The position numbers and the translations under genes were made by a program. Shown one piece after another: positions 42,583 to 50,710 of a DNA stretch of 64,000 nucleotides. The stretch is from DATBAK01 sp038240075 (GTDB lineage: Bacteria; Actinomycetota; Acidimicrobiia; IMCC26256; PALSA-610), in assembly GCA_038240075.1 (NCBI GenBank), contig JBBSEC010000003.1, positions 1-64,000 on the forward strand. Reading direction: 5' to 3'. The stretch's first letter is position 1. The number at the start of each line of letters is the position of its first letter. Under the pieces are notes generated by a model. That model was not told where the DNA came from. It made no database searches and was given only the letters and a program-made list of their open reading frames with translations.

Positions 42583-44094
42583 GTGACACTGTTCGCCGAT
42601 CTGGTGGCGACGTCAGGTGCCGTCGCGGCGACGCGTTCGCGCATTGCGAAGGTCACCGCGCTCGCGGAGCGGTTGGGGCGGCTCGAGCCCGACGAGATCG
42701 CGGTCGCCGTGGGGTTCCTCACCGGCGAGCCTCGCCAGGGCCGCATCGGCATCGGATGGTCGACGATCGGGTCGATCGACAACCCACCCGCCGCGACGCC
42801 GTCACTGACGCTCGGTGAGGTCGACGAAGCGGTCACCGCGGTCGCGGCGATGGCGGGCGCCGGATCGGTTGGCGATCGGCGCACGCTGCTCACGTCGGTG
42901 CTCGAGCGTGCGACGCAGCCGGAAGCCGACTTCATCCGGCAGCTCTTCACGGGCGGGCTACGCCAAGGTGCGCTCGCAGGCCTGATGCTCGACGCCGTCG
43001 CGCGCGCCTCCGAGGTCGAGCCCGCCGTCGTGCGCCGCGCCGCGATGCGCGGTGGCGATCTCGGTGCGACCGCGCGGCTCGCGCTCACGGGTGGGCGCGC
43101 GGCGCTCGAAGCGGTTCACTTCCAGGTGTTGCAGCCGGTGCTGCCGATGCTCGCCGGCAGCTCCGAGTCGGTGACCGCGGCGCTCGCGGCGACGGGCCCG
43201 GCGTCGGTCGAGTGGAAGCTCGACGGCGCCCGCGTGCAGGTGCATCGATCCGGTTCCGAGGTGCGGGTCTTCACCCGTAACCTCAACGATGTCACGGCCC
43301 GCCTGCCCGAGGTCGTCGCGCTGGTGCTGAGCCTGCCGGTCTCCGAGGTCGTGCTCGACGGTGAAGCGATCGGCGTGTCCGACGACGCGCGCCCGCAGCG
43401 GTTCCAGGACACGATGAGCCGCTTCGGTACCGACGCGATCGCTGATCCTCGTGCGCTGCGCGCGTTCTTCTTCGACTGTCTGCGCGCCGACGGTGTCGAC
43501 CTGCTCGACGAACCCCTCTCGGCGCGACGCGAAGTGCTCGAGCGCGTCGCGCCAGGCTGGGTCGTGCCCGCGCTCGTCACCGAAGACGCCGCGGCGGGGG
43601 AGGCGTTCCTTGCCGAGGCGCTCGCGGCGGGCCATGAAGGCGTGATGGTGAAGGCGTTGGCGTCGACCTACGAAGCCGGACGCCGAGGCAAGGCATGGCG
43701 CAAGGTGAAACCCGTCCGCACCCTCGACCTCGTCGTGATCGGCGTCGAGTGGGGCCACGGCCGGCGCCGCGGCTGGCTGTCGAACCTCCACCTCGGCGCG
43801 CGAGGGCCCGACGACACGTTCGTCATGGTCGGCAAGACGTTCAAGGGCCTCACCGACGCGTTGCTCACCTGGCAGACGGAGCGGCTGCAGGCAATCGCGA
43901 TCTCCGACGACGGTCACGTCGTGATGGTCCGCCCCGAGCTGGTCGTCGAGATCGCGCTCGACGGCGTGCAGGCGTCGAAGCGCTACGCCGGCGGTGTCGC
44001 CCTGCGGTTCGCGCGGGTGCGCGGCTACCGACCCGACAAGTCATCCGCCGATGCCGACACCGTCGAAAGCGTCCGCGCGCTCCTACCCTCGTAG
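42583..44094 (+). CDS. lig: ATP-dependent DNA ligase (mycobacterial LigB type)
   Basis: A 503-residue ligase, close to the 507 residues usual for the LigB group. A helical DNA-binding domain (1-200) precedes the adenylation domain: WKLDGARVQVHR carries the AMP-accepting Lys (212), VLDGEAIG is motif III, HEGVMVKAL motif IV and GKAWRKVKPVRTLDL motif V. The OB domain follows. It seals nicks alongside the NAD-dependent LigA. The GTG start overlaps the stop of the mini-frame in repeat R6. Confidence 0.93.
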   Translation: MTLFADLVATSGAVAATRSRIAKVTALAERLGRLEPDEIAVAVGFLTGEPRQGRIGIGWSTIGSIDNPPAATPSLTLGEVDEAVTAVAAMAGAGSVGDRRTLLTSVLERATQPEADFIRQLFTGGLRQGALAGLMLDAVARASEVEPAVVRRAAMRGGDLGATARLALTGGRAALEAVHFQVLQPVLPMLAGSSESVTAALAATGPASVEWKLDGARVQVHRSGSEVRVFTRNLNDVTARLPEVVALVLSLPVSEVVLDGEAIGVSDDARPQRFQDTMSRFGTDAIADPRALRAFFFDCLRADGVDLLDEPLSARREVLERVAPGWVVPALVTEDAAAGEAFLAEALAAGHEGVMVKALASTYEAGRRGKAWRKVKPVRTLDLVVIGVEWGHGRRRGWLSNLHLGARGPDDTFVMVGKTFKGLTDALLTWQTERLQAIAISDDGHVVMVRPELVVEIALDGVQASKRYAGGVALRFARVRGYRPDKSSADADTVESVRALLPS

Positions 44095-44105
44095 CCTTCG
44101 GATCG

Positions 44106-44408
44106 TCACGGTTTGTCGCGCGAAGGAACGACGTGGAACTCGATGCGGTACACGAGCGTGTCGTCGGCGATCGGGCCCGAGTGCGCGGCGCGTTGACGCA
44201 GCGATTCGCGATCCTTCTCACCCGAGAGCCGCACCTCTGTTGGTGTGACGCTGGAGAACGGAACCATCTCGATCGAGTCGACCTCGATGCGCGCTCCGGC
44301 TGTCGCGTACTGACCACCCACTCTGACCTGCGGGCGGGCCCACAGCCTGAACGACAACGTGATGTGGCCCGAAGCGATCCCATCGCGCAACTCCCGGCTG
44401 AACTGCAT
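44106..44408 (-). CDS. ASCH/PUA-like domain protein
   Basis: A 100-residue protein: MQFSRELRDGIASGHITLSFRLW, QVRVGGQYATAGARIEVDSIEMVPFSSV and GPIADDTLVYRIEFHVV follow the ASCH beta-barrel, a fold linked to RNA or modified-nucleoside binding. ACGCTA (44416-44421, TAGCGT on this strand) lies seven bases before the ATG, giving a leaderless start. Its start overlaps the opposite-strand TTG start by one base. Confidence 0.75.
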   Translation of the reverse strand: MQFSRELRDGIASGHITLSFRLWARPQVRVGGQYATAGARIEVDSIEMVPFSSVTPTEVRLSGEKDRESLRQRAAHSGPIADDTLVYRIEFHVVPSRDKP

Positions 44409-44689
44409 TGACCCAACGCTACGACGACGATGACGAGTTCGCCCGCTGGCTCGCCGCGCGCGATCCCGAAGCAGATTGGGCGGCGGCTGCACGCCCGGCT
44501 GAGCGACTCGCACCGACACTCGTCGGTCTGACGGTCGCAGCCGCGGCTGCGCGGGCTCAGTCGAATGGGGTCGTTCTCCGCGTCGTGCGCGGCGAGGGCG
44601 CGCAGGGGAGCACGACTCGCGATCGCCGACCGAACCGGATCAACCTCGCTGTCGAGGACGGTCTCATCGTCGCCGCCGAGGTCTCTTGA
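44408..44689 (+). CDS. Small I78-like protein (protease-inhibitor fold)
   Basis: A 93-residue protein with an acidic N-terminus, then LVGLTVAAAAARAQSNGVVLRVV, a variable loop and RRPNRINLAVEDGLIVAAEV. The order (LVGL-helix-RVV-TxDxRPxRINxxVEDG) is that of the I78 inhibitor-type fold, which is often intracellular in actinobacteria with no proven target. The only initiator is a TTG, so translation may be weak or the start mis-set. It follows head-to-head on the ASCH gene. Confidence 0.6.
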   Translation: MTQRYDDDDEFARWLAARDPEADWAAAARPAERLAPTLVGLTVAAAAARAQSNGVVLRVVRGEGAQGSTTRDRRPNRINLAVEDGLIVAAEVS

Positions 44690-44705
44690 GCTGCCGGTCT
44701 GGCGG

Positions 44706-45242
44706 TCAGAGCCAGCTGACGCGCGCGCTGTCGACGACGTCGTCGCCGGGTGGGCGGGCGAGCTCGCCGGCGCGGACACGGTCGAGCAACCGGCGCACCA
44801 CGTCGAGGATCTCCGGCACCGCGGCCTGCAGGGCTTCGCCGTCGGACTCGCCGATGTCGGCGCGCGTGAGGCCGGCCGCTTCGAGGAGGCCGTCGACGTC
44901 GGAGATGTACTTGCCGACCCAGGCCACGGGGTTCGCGGTCATCTCCTTCACGAACCGGCGGGTTCCGGGCTCCCAGCCCCGGCACTTGGGGTGGTGGTGT
45001 GCGCGGTCGAGCGAGCCGGGATTGTCGACCGACTCGAGCAGGTCGGCGCGCCAGATGGCGCGATCGATCCCGATCGGGCGGGCGGAGTAGATCGACCCGT
45101 TGAGCTCACCCCGCTCGAGGAGCCGCACCTCGACGCGCACACCCTGCTCGGGGCCTTCCTGACCGGGACCGGGATCGGGATCGACGAAGTACAGGTCGCT
45201 CGCGACCACACCGATCCGTTCGAAGCAGAATGCGTAGAGCAT
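44706..45242 (-). CDS. Conserved hypothetical protein
   Basis: A 178-residue protein without a named domain. MLYAFCFERIGVVASDLYFVD, RVEVRLLERGELNGSIYSARPI and WRADLLESVDN are well-ordered strands, followed by DRAHHHPKCRGWEP, a His/Cys cluster that might bind metal, and a helical C-terminus. GAGGGG five bases before ATG 45242 sets the start. It follows the DUF5655 gene by nine bases, in one transcript. I do not recognise the function. Confidence 0.75.
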   Translation of the reverse strand: MLYAFCFERIGVVASDLYFVDPDPGPGQEGPEQGVRVEVRLLERGELNGSIYSARPIGIDRAIWRADLLESVDNPGSLDRAHHHPKCRGWEPGTRRFVKEMTANPVAWVGKYISDVDGLLEAAGLTRADIGESDGEALQAAVPEILDVVRRLLDRVRAGELARPPGDDVVDSARVSWL

Positions 45243-45251
45243 GGACACCCC

Positions 45252-45668
45252 TCAGGAAGATGGGTCGAGATACGCCTCAGTAAGCCAGCTCCGGATCTCG
45301 TTGTCGAGATCCTCGGGTCCGCGGAGGTTGATGACGCAGTAATAGCGGCCGCCGTGCGCGAGCGGCTTCCTCGTCATCAGGCGGTGATCGACGCGATGGG
45401 GGAGGGAGAACGAGAGCGCGACCCACTTCTGCATGGGGCGCAGTTGCGCGAACTTCCGCGGGTGCTTGAAGAAGATGCCGACCGAAACCGGCTCCACATG
45501 CACCGGCCCGAGCGTGTCGAGGTGCGCCAGCACGGCCTCGAAGATCGGCTTCTCCATCGCGGGGCCCGTCGAGAAGTAGTCGGCGAGCGTCATCGCGGGA
45601 GCGCACTCGTGCGACTGCAGGTTGCGTGCGAATTGCCGGTTGCATTCCGGGCACGTCCAGGCCGTCAC
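45252..45668 (-). CDS. DUF5655 protein with zinc-finger start
   Basis: A 138-residue protein. WTCPECNRQFARNLQSHECA forms a C2HC-type zinc-finger-like head, and the remainder (MEKPIFEAVLAHLDTLGPV, SVGIFFKHPRKFAQLRPMQKW) is the DUF5655 fold. The family is widespread and of unknown function; binding of a nucleic acid or small molecule is a guess. It is the first gene of the small unit with 44706 and lies 24 bases from the cupin gene. Confidence 0.82.
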   Translation of the reverse strand: MTAWTCPECNRQFARNLQSHECAPAMTLADYFSTGPAMEKPIFEAVLAHLDTLGPVHVEPVSVGIFFKHPRKFAQLRPMQKWVALSFSLPHRVDHRLMTRKPLAHGGRYYCVINLRGPEDLDNEIRSWLTEAYLDPSS

Positions 45669-45692
45669 GCGACACCGATCGGATCGGAGCGG

Positions 45693-46157
45693 TCAGTCGA
45701 TGACGACCGACGGGCGGGGCACGCCCGCGGCTTCGCAAAGGAAGTAGTACGCCTGCAGGATCGAGCCCGCGTCGTAGACGCTCTCGACGTTGCCCTCGGC
45801 GTCGAGGTTGAGGTTCGCGCCGTGGATCGCGAAGAAGACGTCGGTCGGCTCGGTGTTGTCCTCGGGAACGACGAGCGTGTGCACCGATCCCGCGGGCTCA
45901 TAGAGATACGAACCGGCGGTGTTGACGAAGTCGCTCTCGAGATAGCGCCACGCGCCGGTCTCGGTGTACGCGAACACCGGGCCCGTGTGCTTGTGCGTCT
46001 GCACGCGGTAGCCGGCCATGAACCGGTTGCGGATGACCCACAGGCCCTCGCGCTCCTTGATGTGGAGCACCTTGAGCAGCGAACCGTCGCCGATGTCGAC
46101 CCACGGCAGCTCGTTGTCGCCGCGGTGGATGGCGGACGGGATCTCGGTCACGGTCAT
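45693..46157 (-). CDS. Cupin (2,4'-dihydroxyacetophenone dioxygenase-like)
   Basis: A 154-residue cupin. NELPWVDIGDG, YRVQTHKHTGPVFAYTETGAW (metal His pair) and YLYEPAGSVHTLVVPEDN (third His) match the 2,4'-dihydroxyacetophenone dioxygenase-like group, which cleaves C-C bonds of aromatic ketones with iron. A general cupin role remains possible. It overlaps the DUF6457 gene upstream by ATGA. Confidence 0.85.
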   Translation of the reverse strand: MTVTEIPSAIHRGDNELPWVDIGDGSLLKVLHIKEREGLWVIRNRFMAGYRVQTHKHTGPVFAYTETGAWRYLESDFVNTAGSYLYEPAGSVHTLVVPEDNTEPTDVFFAIHGANLNLDAEGNVESVYDAGSILQAYYFLCEAAGVPRPSVVID

Positions 46158-46387
46158 CGCTGGTCTCCCCCTGTCGGGTGGTCCGAAACGGTAGCTGCCA
46201 CGCGTCGGGCCGTCGCCAGGTCGGTGCCCGCCCGGCCGATGAGATAGCACGCAATCGGTGCTGCGATGCGCTCGGATGCGTGAGCGGCGTCCCCCGCCAG
46301 CGCGAGCAGCTCGTCGATCAGCCCGGCCGACGGCGCCTCGACGCCGAGCGCGTCCGCGAAGCCGGCGATCCACGCGTGTCCGTCCAT
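46154..46387 (-). CDS. DUF6457 domain protein
   Basis: A 77-residue helical protein: WIAGFADALGVEAPSAGLID, LLALAGDAAHASERIAAPI and CYLIGRAG match the small DUF6457 domain, often found near molybdenum-cofactor genes. The invariant AH.xER.aAP motif is present. It is translationally coupled to the cupin gene and starts 67 bases from the divergent aldo/keto reductase. Confidence 0.8.
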   Translation of the reverse strand: MDGHAWIAGFADALGVEAPSAGLIDELLALAGDAAHASERIAAPIACYLIGRAGTDLATARRVAATVSDHPTGGDQR

Positions 46388-46454
46388 GTTGATCGCTCCC
46401 GGCGTTTTGGTACCGACGTGTGGCGGTTTGAATGGTCACCATAGGATGCCGTGC

Positions 46455-47435
46455 ATGGAATATCGACGGTTGGGTCGTGCGGGTCTGAAGGTCAGCGTGC
46501 TGTCGTTCGGATCGTGGGTGTCGTTCAACGGGCAGATGGGTGTCGCCGAAGCGCGCGCGTGCATGGAGACCGCGTACGACGCCGGCGTCAACTTCTTCGA
46601 CAACGCGGAGGCGTACGCGGGCGGTGAGTCCGAGCGCGTCATGGGCGCGGCGATCAAAGCAATGGGGTGGCCGCGCCACACCTACGCGATCTCGACGAAG
46701 CTGTTCTGGGGCCTGCACGAGCTGCCCAACATGCAGAACACGCTCAACCGCAAGTACCTCATGCAGGCGATCGACGGCTCACTCGAACGTCTCGGTCTCG
46801 ACTTCGTCGACCTTCTCTTCTGCCACCGCGCCGATGCCGACACGCCGATCGAGGAGACGGTGTGGGCGATGTCCGACATCGTGTCGAGCGGCAAGGCGCT
46901 CTATTGGGGAACGTCGGAGTGGGGCGGCGACGAGATCCGCGCCGCGTACGACATTGCCGACCGTCACAACCTGCACAAGCCGGTGATGGAGCAGCCCGAG
47001 TACCACCTCACGCATCGGCGGCGGGTCGAGCAGGAGTACGCGCGCCTCTACGACGACATCGGTCTCGGCCTCACCACGTGGAGCCCTCTCGCGTCGGGCC
47101 TCTGGTCGGGCAAGTACGTCGACGGCATCCCCGAAGGGAGCCGGGGCGCGCTGCCGGGCTACGACTGGCTGCAGCATCAGGTGAAGGACGAGCGCTCCAA
47201 CAACGCGGTGCGCGGGCTCAAGAAGGTCGCCGACGATCTCGGCTGCTCGCTCCCGCAGCTCGCCATCGCCTGGTGCGCGCACAACCCGAACGTCTCCACC
47301 GTGATCACGGGTGCCAGTCGCGTCGAACAGGTTCGAGAGAACCTCGGTGCGCTCGATGTGCTGGCGCAGATCGACGATGGTGTGCTGCACCAGATCGACA
47401 CGATCCTGATGGAGAACCGGGTCCGGTTCAGCTGA
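46455..47435 (+). CDS. Aldo/keto reductase, KCNAB-like
   Basis: A 326-residue AKR: MEYRRLGRAGLKVSVLSFGSW, VNFFDNAEAYAGGESE (Asp/Tyr), AISTKLFWGLHELPN (Lys), FVDLLFCHRAD (His) and VSTVITGASRVEQV for cofactor binding. The subgroup is closest to voltage-gated K+ channel beta-subunit-like reductases. TAGGAT (46442-46447) ends seven bases before the ATG, so a leaderless start is favoured over an upstream in-frame start at 46386. Confidence 0.92.
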   Translation: MEYRRLGRAGLKVSVLSFGSWVSFNGQMGVAEARACMETAYDAGVNFFDNAEAYAGGESERVMGAAIKAMGWPRHTYAISTKLFWGLHELPNMQNTLNRKYLMQAIDGSLERLGLDFVDLLFCHRADADTPIEETVWAMSDIVSSGKALYWGTSEWGGDEIRAAYDIADRHNLHKPVMEQPEYHLTHRRRVEQEYARLYDDIGLGLTTWSPLASGLWSGKYVDGIPEGSRGALPGYDWLQHQVKDERSNNAVRGLKKVADDLGCSLPQLAIAWCAHNPNVSTVITGASRVEQVRENLGALDVLAQIDDGVLHQIDTILMENRVRFS

Positions 47436-47452
47436 CGCGTGGAGCTCGCACC

Positions 47453-47920
47453 ATGGATCGCGTTCCGTCGACCATCGTCATCCTGCCGTACCTCCGGCTG
47501 CAGGAAGCCATCTATCGAGGGACGCGCGGGTTCGTCGGCCGACGCTTTGCCGGCCCGCCGACCCTGTTGCTGACGACGACGGGACGCAAGACCGGGCGCA
47601 CGCGCACGAACGCGCTCATCTACTCCCGCGACGGCTCAGCCTGGGTGGTGGTCGCATCGAACGGCGGGAGCGATCGCGGCCCGGGATGGCTCGCGAACCT
47701 GCGTGCCGAGCCCCACGTCGGCGTGCAGGATGGGCGCCGCAAGTACCGCGCGGTCGCGCGCGTCGCCGACGGTTCTGAGCGGGAACGCCTCTGGCCGCTG
47801 GTGAACCGGAACAACCGCGGTTTGGCCCCGCTTCTGCATCGCGGAGTTCTTGGCCGCTACGACGTGTACCAACGGCGCACGGAGCGAGAGATCGCCGTTG
47901 TCGTTCTCGAACCGTCGTAG
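47453..47920 (+). CDS. Deazaflavin (F420)-dependent nitroreductase family protein
   Basis: A 155-residue split-barrel protein of the DDN/FDOR-A type: LLLTTTGRKTGRTRTNALIYSRDGS, VVVASNGGSDRGPGWLANLRAEP and VGVQDGRRKYRAVARVADG. The GRKTG and GGSDRxPGWxxNL motifs bind F420. Homologues reduce quinones and activate nitroimidazoles. It follows the AKR gene by 17 bases. Confidence 0.92.
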   Translation: MDRVPSTIVILPYLRLQEAIYRGTRGFVGRRFAGPPTLLLTTTGRKTGRTRTNALIYSRDGSAWVVVASNGGSDRGPGWLANLRAEPHVGVQDGRRKYRAVARVADGSERERLWPLVNRNNRGLAPLLHRGVLGRYDVYQRRTEREIAVVVLEPS

Positions 47921-48262
47921 ATGAGTGGCGGCGGTACGGGCCGGGATGGGTCCGGTGCCGTCACGATCCGTCCGTGCGTCGCGCGCATCCTCGAGGACAT
48001 CGCGGATCGATCAGCCACGGTCGGCTACTACGTCTCTTCCGCCGCGCGCGGTCGCGGAGTCGCGACGGCCGCGCTCGCCGCTCTGGTGCCGGTTGCCCTG
48101 CACGACGTGGGGCTCGTACGCGTCGTCGCCGATATCGACCCCGGCAACGTCGCATCGCGTCGGGTTGTTGAGCGAAGCGGCTTCCGCGCGGCGGGCCGCG
48201 TCGTCATCGGCGACGTCACGTTCGATCGCTTTGTCGTCGGGTCAGAGCTGCCGGGGTCCTGA
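47921..48262 (+). CDS. GNAT acetyltransferase C-terminal half (possibly decayed)
   Basis: A 113-residue frame. GYYVSSAARGRGVATAALAAL is the acetyl-CoA-binding R/Q-x-x-G-x-G/A motif and LVRVVADIDPGNVASRRVVERSGF the C-terminal GNAT segment. Only about 35 residues precede the GYYV strand, whereas RimJ-like GNATs have roughly 90, so the N-terminal sheet is largely missing. The ATG directly follows the previous stop. It may be an internally deleted gene. Confidence 0.55.
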   Translation: MSGGGTGRDGSGAVTIRPCVARILEDIADRSATVGYYVSSAARGRGVATAALAALVPVALHDVGLVRVVADIDPGNVASRRVVERSGFRAAGRVVIGDVTFDRFVVGSELPGS

Positions 48263-48718
48263 CGACGCCGCGTGGCCCAACAGGTAGGGCAGGATCCGGC
48301 GATGGAGCAAGCCGGCAACCGACCAGATTGCTCGCCCGCCACGTCGTTCGAACGTGAGGTCGCTTGACGCGCTCACGATCGTGGGGGCGCTGCGAAACGT
48401 GAGCCGGGCGCGACCGACCGTTCCGGATTCGACTCCGATCACGACCGTCTCCGGGGTGCGCAGCAGGATCGGCCAGCCCGCGATGTGATCTGCGGAACCG
48501 ATCGGTCCGAGCCGCAGGCGAAGGATGAAGCGCCACCCGAACATGACGAAGGACTGCAACGCGCGTGGACCGTGCTCCAGCGTTCCTCGCGCCCATTGCT
48601 CAGCCGTGCGCGCGTCGGTCGGCGTGAGCTCGAATGCATCCGCGTAGTCGGATTGGAACGGTTCGCCGCCGACGCCCTCGGGTGCCTTGGGCTCGACTGG
48701 GTGCGCTCGTACGGCCAC
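48242..48718 (-). CDS. Conserved hypothetical protein (DUF2867/SRPBCC-like)
   Basis: A 158-residue protein: YADAFELTPTDARTAEQWAR, FVMFGWRFILRLRLGPIGSADHIAGWPILLRTPETVVIGVESG and SSDLTFERRGGRAIWSVAGLLHRRILPYLLGHA. The strand pattern suggests a helix-grip-like fold in the style of DUF2867 proteins. The GTG at 48718 is my choice; the frame stays open to 48913 but that stretch looks non-coding. It overlaps the GNAT remnant by 21 bases. Confidence 0.6.
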   Translation of the reverse strand: MAVRAHPVEPKAPEGVGGEPFQSDYADAFELTPTDARTAEQWARGTLEHGPRALQSFVMFGWRFILRLRLGPIGSADHIAGWPILLRTPETVVIGVESGTVGRARLTFRSAPTIVSASSDLTFERRGGRAIWSVAGLLHRRILPYLLGHAASSGPRQL

Positions 48719-48994
48719 GTCGACGAGTGTGCCGCACCGACCCGCGAAACGAGGAAACGCGGGCGCTCGATCGAGGTGCTTCACTGGTGACGTGGCCGGG
48801 CGGCGAAGAGTGTCGTTGAGGGAGAGCTGCTCGACGTCGTTTGACGTCGCGGCCAACACGGGCGGGTTCGAAGACGTGTGGCCTGGCGTCCTGTACGGCC
48901 TCGTCATGGGCATCTGGTGGCGGGTCCGCGGATTTCCCGACGACGGAAAGCCGACCGCGCCGACGACCGAATGAGCGCGCGCAAACTCCCGTGC

Positions 48995-49399
48995 TCAACG
49001 AAGGGAGCCGATCGCGACGCGTGTTGTTGCATCGCGTGGGCAGGTCCAGAGCGCCTCGTTGTCGACGACGACCGGTTGAAGTGGGTGCGACGACGGGTGT
49101 AAGGGGCACTCCGGCCAGGTTGCAGGCAGGCGATGACTCCAGCGGGTCTCTATGACGATGTCTCGCAGCTGGTCCGCGGCCTGGACGAGTCGCTCCGCGT
49201 CCGTTCCGGTTTCGGGAACAGTGATCCCCGCACCGGAGCCGTCGTCGTCGAACACCATGCAGGCCAGGTCATCGTCGGTCCACCGCTGCCGCGCCTCGAT
49301 GCGAACCAGCGCGAGCTCGACGCCGGCCGTCGTTCGCAGGTCCGCGATCAGAGGGGTCATGCGCTCCCGCAGCGCGTTCGAAACCTTGACCTGGATCAC
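48995..49399 (-). CDS. Conserved hypothetical protein with C-terminal zinc-ribbon-like motif
   Basis: A 134-residue protein with VSNALRERMTPLIADLRTTAG and a WPECPLHPSSHPLQPVVVDN region ending in ALWTCPRD. The Cys/His placement suggests a small zinc site. I recall similar WPECPxHP tails in actinobacterial hypothetical proteins, but no function. GTG 49399 is the best start, without a clear ribosome site. The gap 48719-48994 holds nothing I can support. Confidence 0.6.
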   Translation of the reverse strand: MIQVKVSNALRERMTPLIADLRTTAGVELALVRIEARQRWTDDDLACMVFDDDGSGAGITVPETGTDAERLVQAADQLRDIVIETRWSHRLPATWPECPLHPSSHPLQPVVVDNEALWTCPRDATTRVAIGSLR

Positions 49400-49497
49400 C
49401 GCGGCGAAGGTAGTCGACGACGCGCAACGGATCGCGCCGGAGCAGGAAACCCCTGGGATCATTGGGGGATTCGGGGTTGAGTGTCACACCTCTTCGG

Positions 49498-49519
49498 TAC
49501 TCTACGAACAGATGTTCGA
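49498..49519 (+). promoter_or_regulatory. SOS-boxed leaderless promoter of the second HNH gene
   Basis: TACTCT (49498-49503) is a TANNNT -10 eight bases before ATG 49512. ACGAACAGATGTTCGA (49504-49519) matches 11 of 12 fixed bases of the LexA box TCGAAC-N4-GTTCGA and includes the start codon. LexA binding would cover the transcription start. Confidence 0.7.
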
Positions 49520-50705
49520 CACGCTCACCGCCACCCGAACCGACATCGAGAAGGTCGCACGCGAGTTCGAGCCGCGCCTGCTCGCCGGCGAAGACGCCGT
49601 GCGTCTCGTTCGCGAGCTGGGCGCGATCCGGTGTCTCGTGGACGGCATACTCGGGAAGGCCGCGCATCGCGTCGAGGACACTTCGGCGCACCGGCGCAAC
49701 GGTGAGAACGATCGTGACGCCGCGCATCTCGTCGGCCGCGCGCTCGGCACGGATTCGAGCGAAGCGCGTCGCGCGATCCGCACGGCGAAGAAAGTCGAGA
49801 AGCTGCCCGACACCGACGCCGCCGTTCGAGCAGGACTCTTGTCGGCACGGCAAGCGGAGTTGATCGCCGACGCCGCGACCGCGAACCCCGCCGCGGAGCA
49901 AAAGCTGCTCGCGGCCGCGGAAGAGGGCATGGTGGCGCTGAAGGAGGCGTGCATCAACGCCCACGCCGAGGCCGAGGATCCCACCAAGCGTTCAGAGCGT
50001 CAGCGCCGCGCCCGCGGGGTGCGGACGTGGACCGCGAACGACGGCATGTTCGAAGGTCACTTCCGGCTCGCCCCCGAGATCGGCGGCCAGGTGAAGGCCG
50101 TGCTCGACGCGGAGGTGCAGCGGATCTTCCGTGCGCATCGGACATCCGGTGAACGCGAGCCGCACGAGGCGTACGCCGCCGACGCGCTCGCACGGCTGCT
50201 CCTCGAAGGCAACCGAGACACGATCGACCCGGCGGCGAACCGAGCGGCGACGACCGTCCACGTCGTGATCGACCACACCGCACTCGTGCGCGGCAACACG
50301 ATTCCCGGTGAAACCTGTGAGATCACCGGCGTCGGGCCGGTCAACGTCGAATGGGTGCGCGAGATGCTCGGCGACGCGTTCGTGACCGCCGTCATCAAGA
50401 AGGGCCGCGACATCACCACCGTTGCGCACTTCGGTCGCCACATCCCCGTCCATCTGCGGACCGCGATGATCGTCGGCGGACGCGAATGCGTCGTCGGCTG
50501 CAACGCACGCGGCTACCTCGAAATCGACCACAGCGACGTCGACTTCGCCAAAGGCGGCCCCGCCGCCTGGTGGAACGTCGGCTACGGCTGCTCACCCCAC
50601 CATCGACTCAAGACCCAAGGCTGGAAACTCGGCCCCCGCAACCCCAAAACCGGAAAACGAACCCTTACCGCTCCGTCCGCATCGACCACGGTGTCCCGTC
50701 GATGA
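49512..50705 (+). CDS. DUF222 / HNH endonuclease (13E12-type) protein
   Basis: A 397-residue protein with DUF222 helices (residues 10-300; RQAELIADAATANPAAEQ and HFRLAPEIGGQVKAVLDAEV) and an HNH region GRECVVGCNARGYLEIDHSD with WNVGYGCSPHHRLKT. It differs much from the 32554 copy, so it is a separate lineage. The start codon lies in its SOS box, implying DNA-damage control and a leaderless mRNA. Confidence 0.9.
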   Translation: MFDTLTATRTDIEKVAREFEPRLLAGEDAVRLVRELGAIRCLVDGILGKAAHRVEDTSAHRRNGENDRDAAHLVGRALGTDSSEARRAIRTAKKVEKLPDTDAAVRAGLLSARQAELIADAATANPAAEQKLLAAAEEGMVALKEACINAHAEAEDPTKRSERQRRARGVRTWTANDGMFEGHFRLAPEIGGQVKAVLDAEVQRIFRAHRTSGEREPHEAYAADALARLLLEGNRDTIDPAANRAATTVHVVIDHTALVRGNTIPGETCEITGVGPVNVEWVREMLGDAFVTAVIKKGRDITTVAHFGRHIPVHLRTAMIVGGRECVVGCNARGYLEIDHSDVDFAKGGPAAWWNVGYGCSPHHRLKTQGWKLGPRNPKTGKRTLTAPSASTTVSRR

Positions 50706-50710
50706 CTCGT

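Noticed and set aside
48719..48994. A possible gene ending in DVWPGVLYGLVMGIWWRV on the plus strand
   Set aside because: No start, ribosome site or recognised similarity; composition is weak and the stretch overlaps the extended opposite frame.
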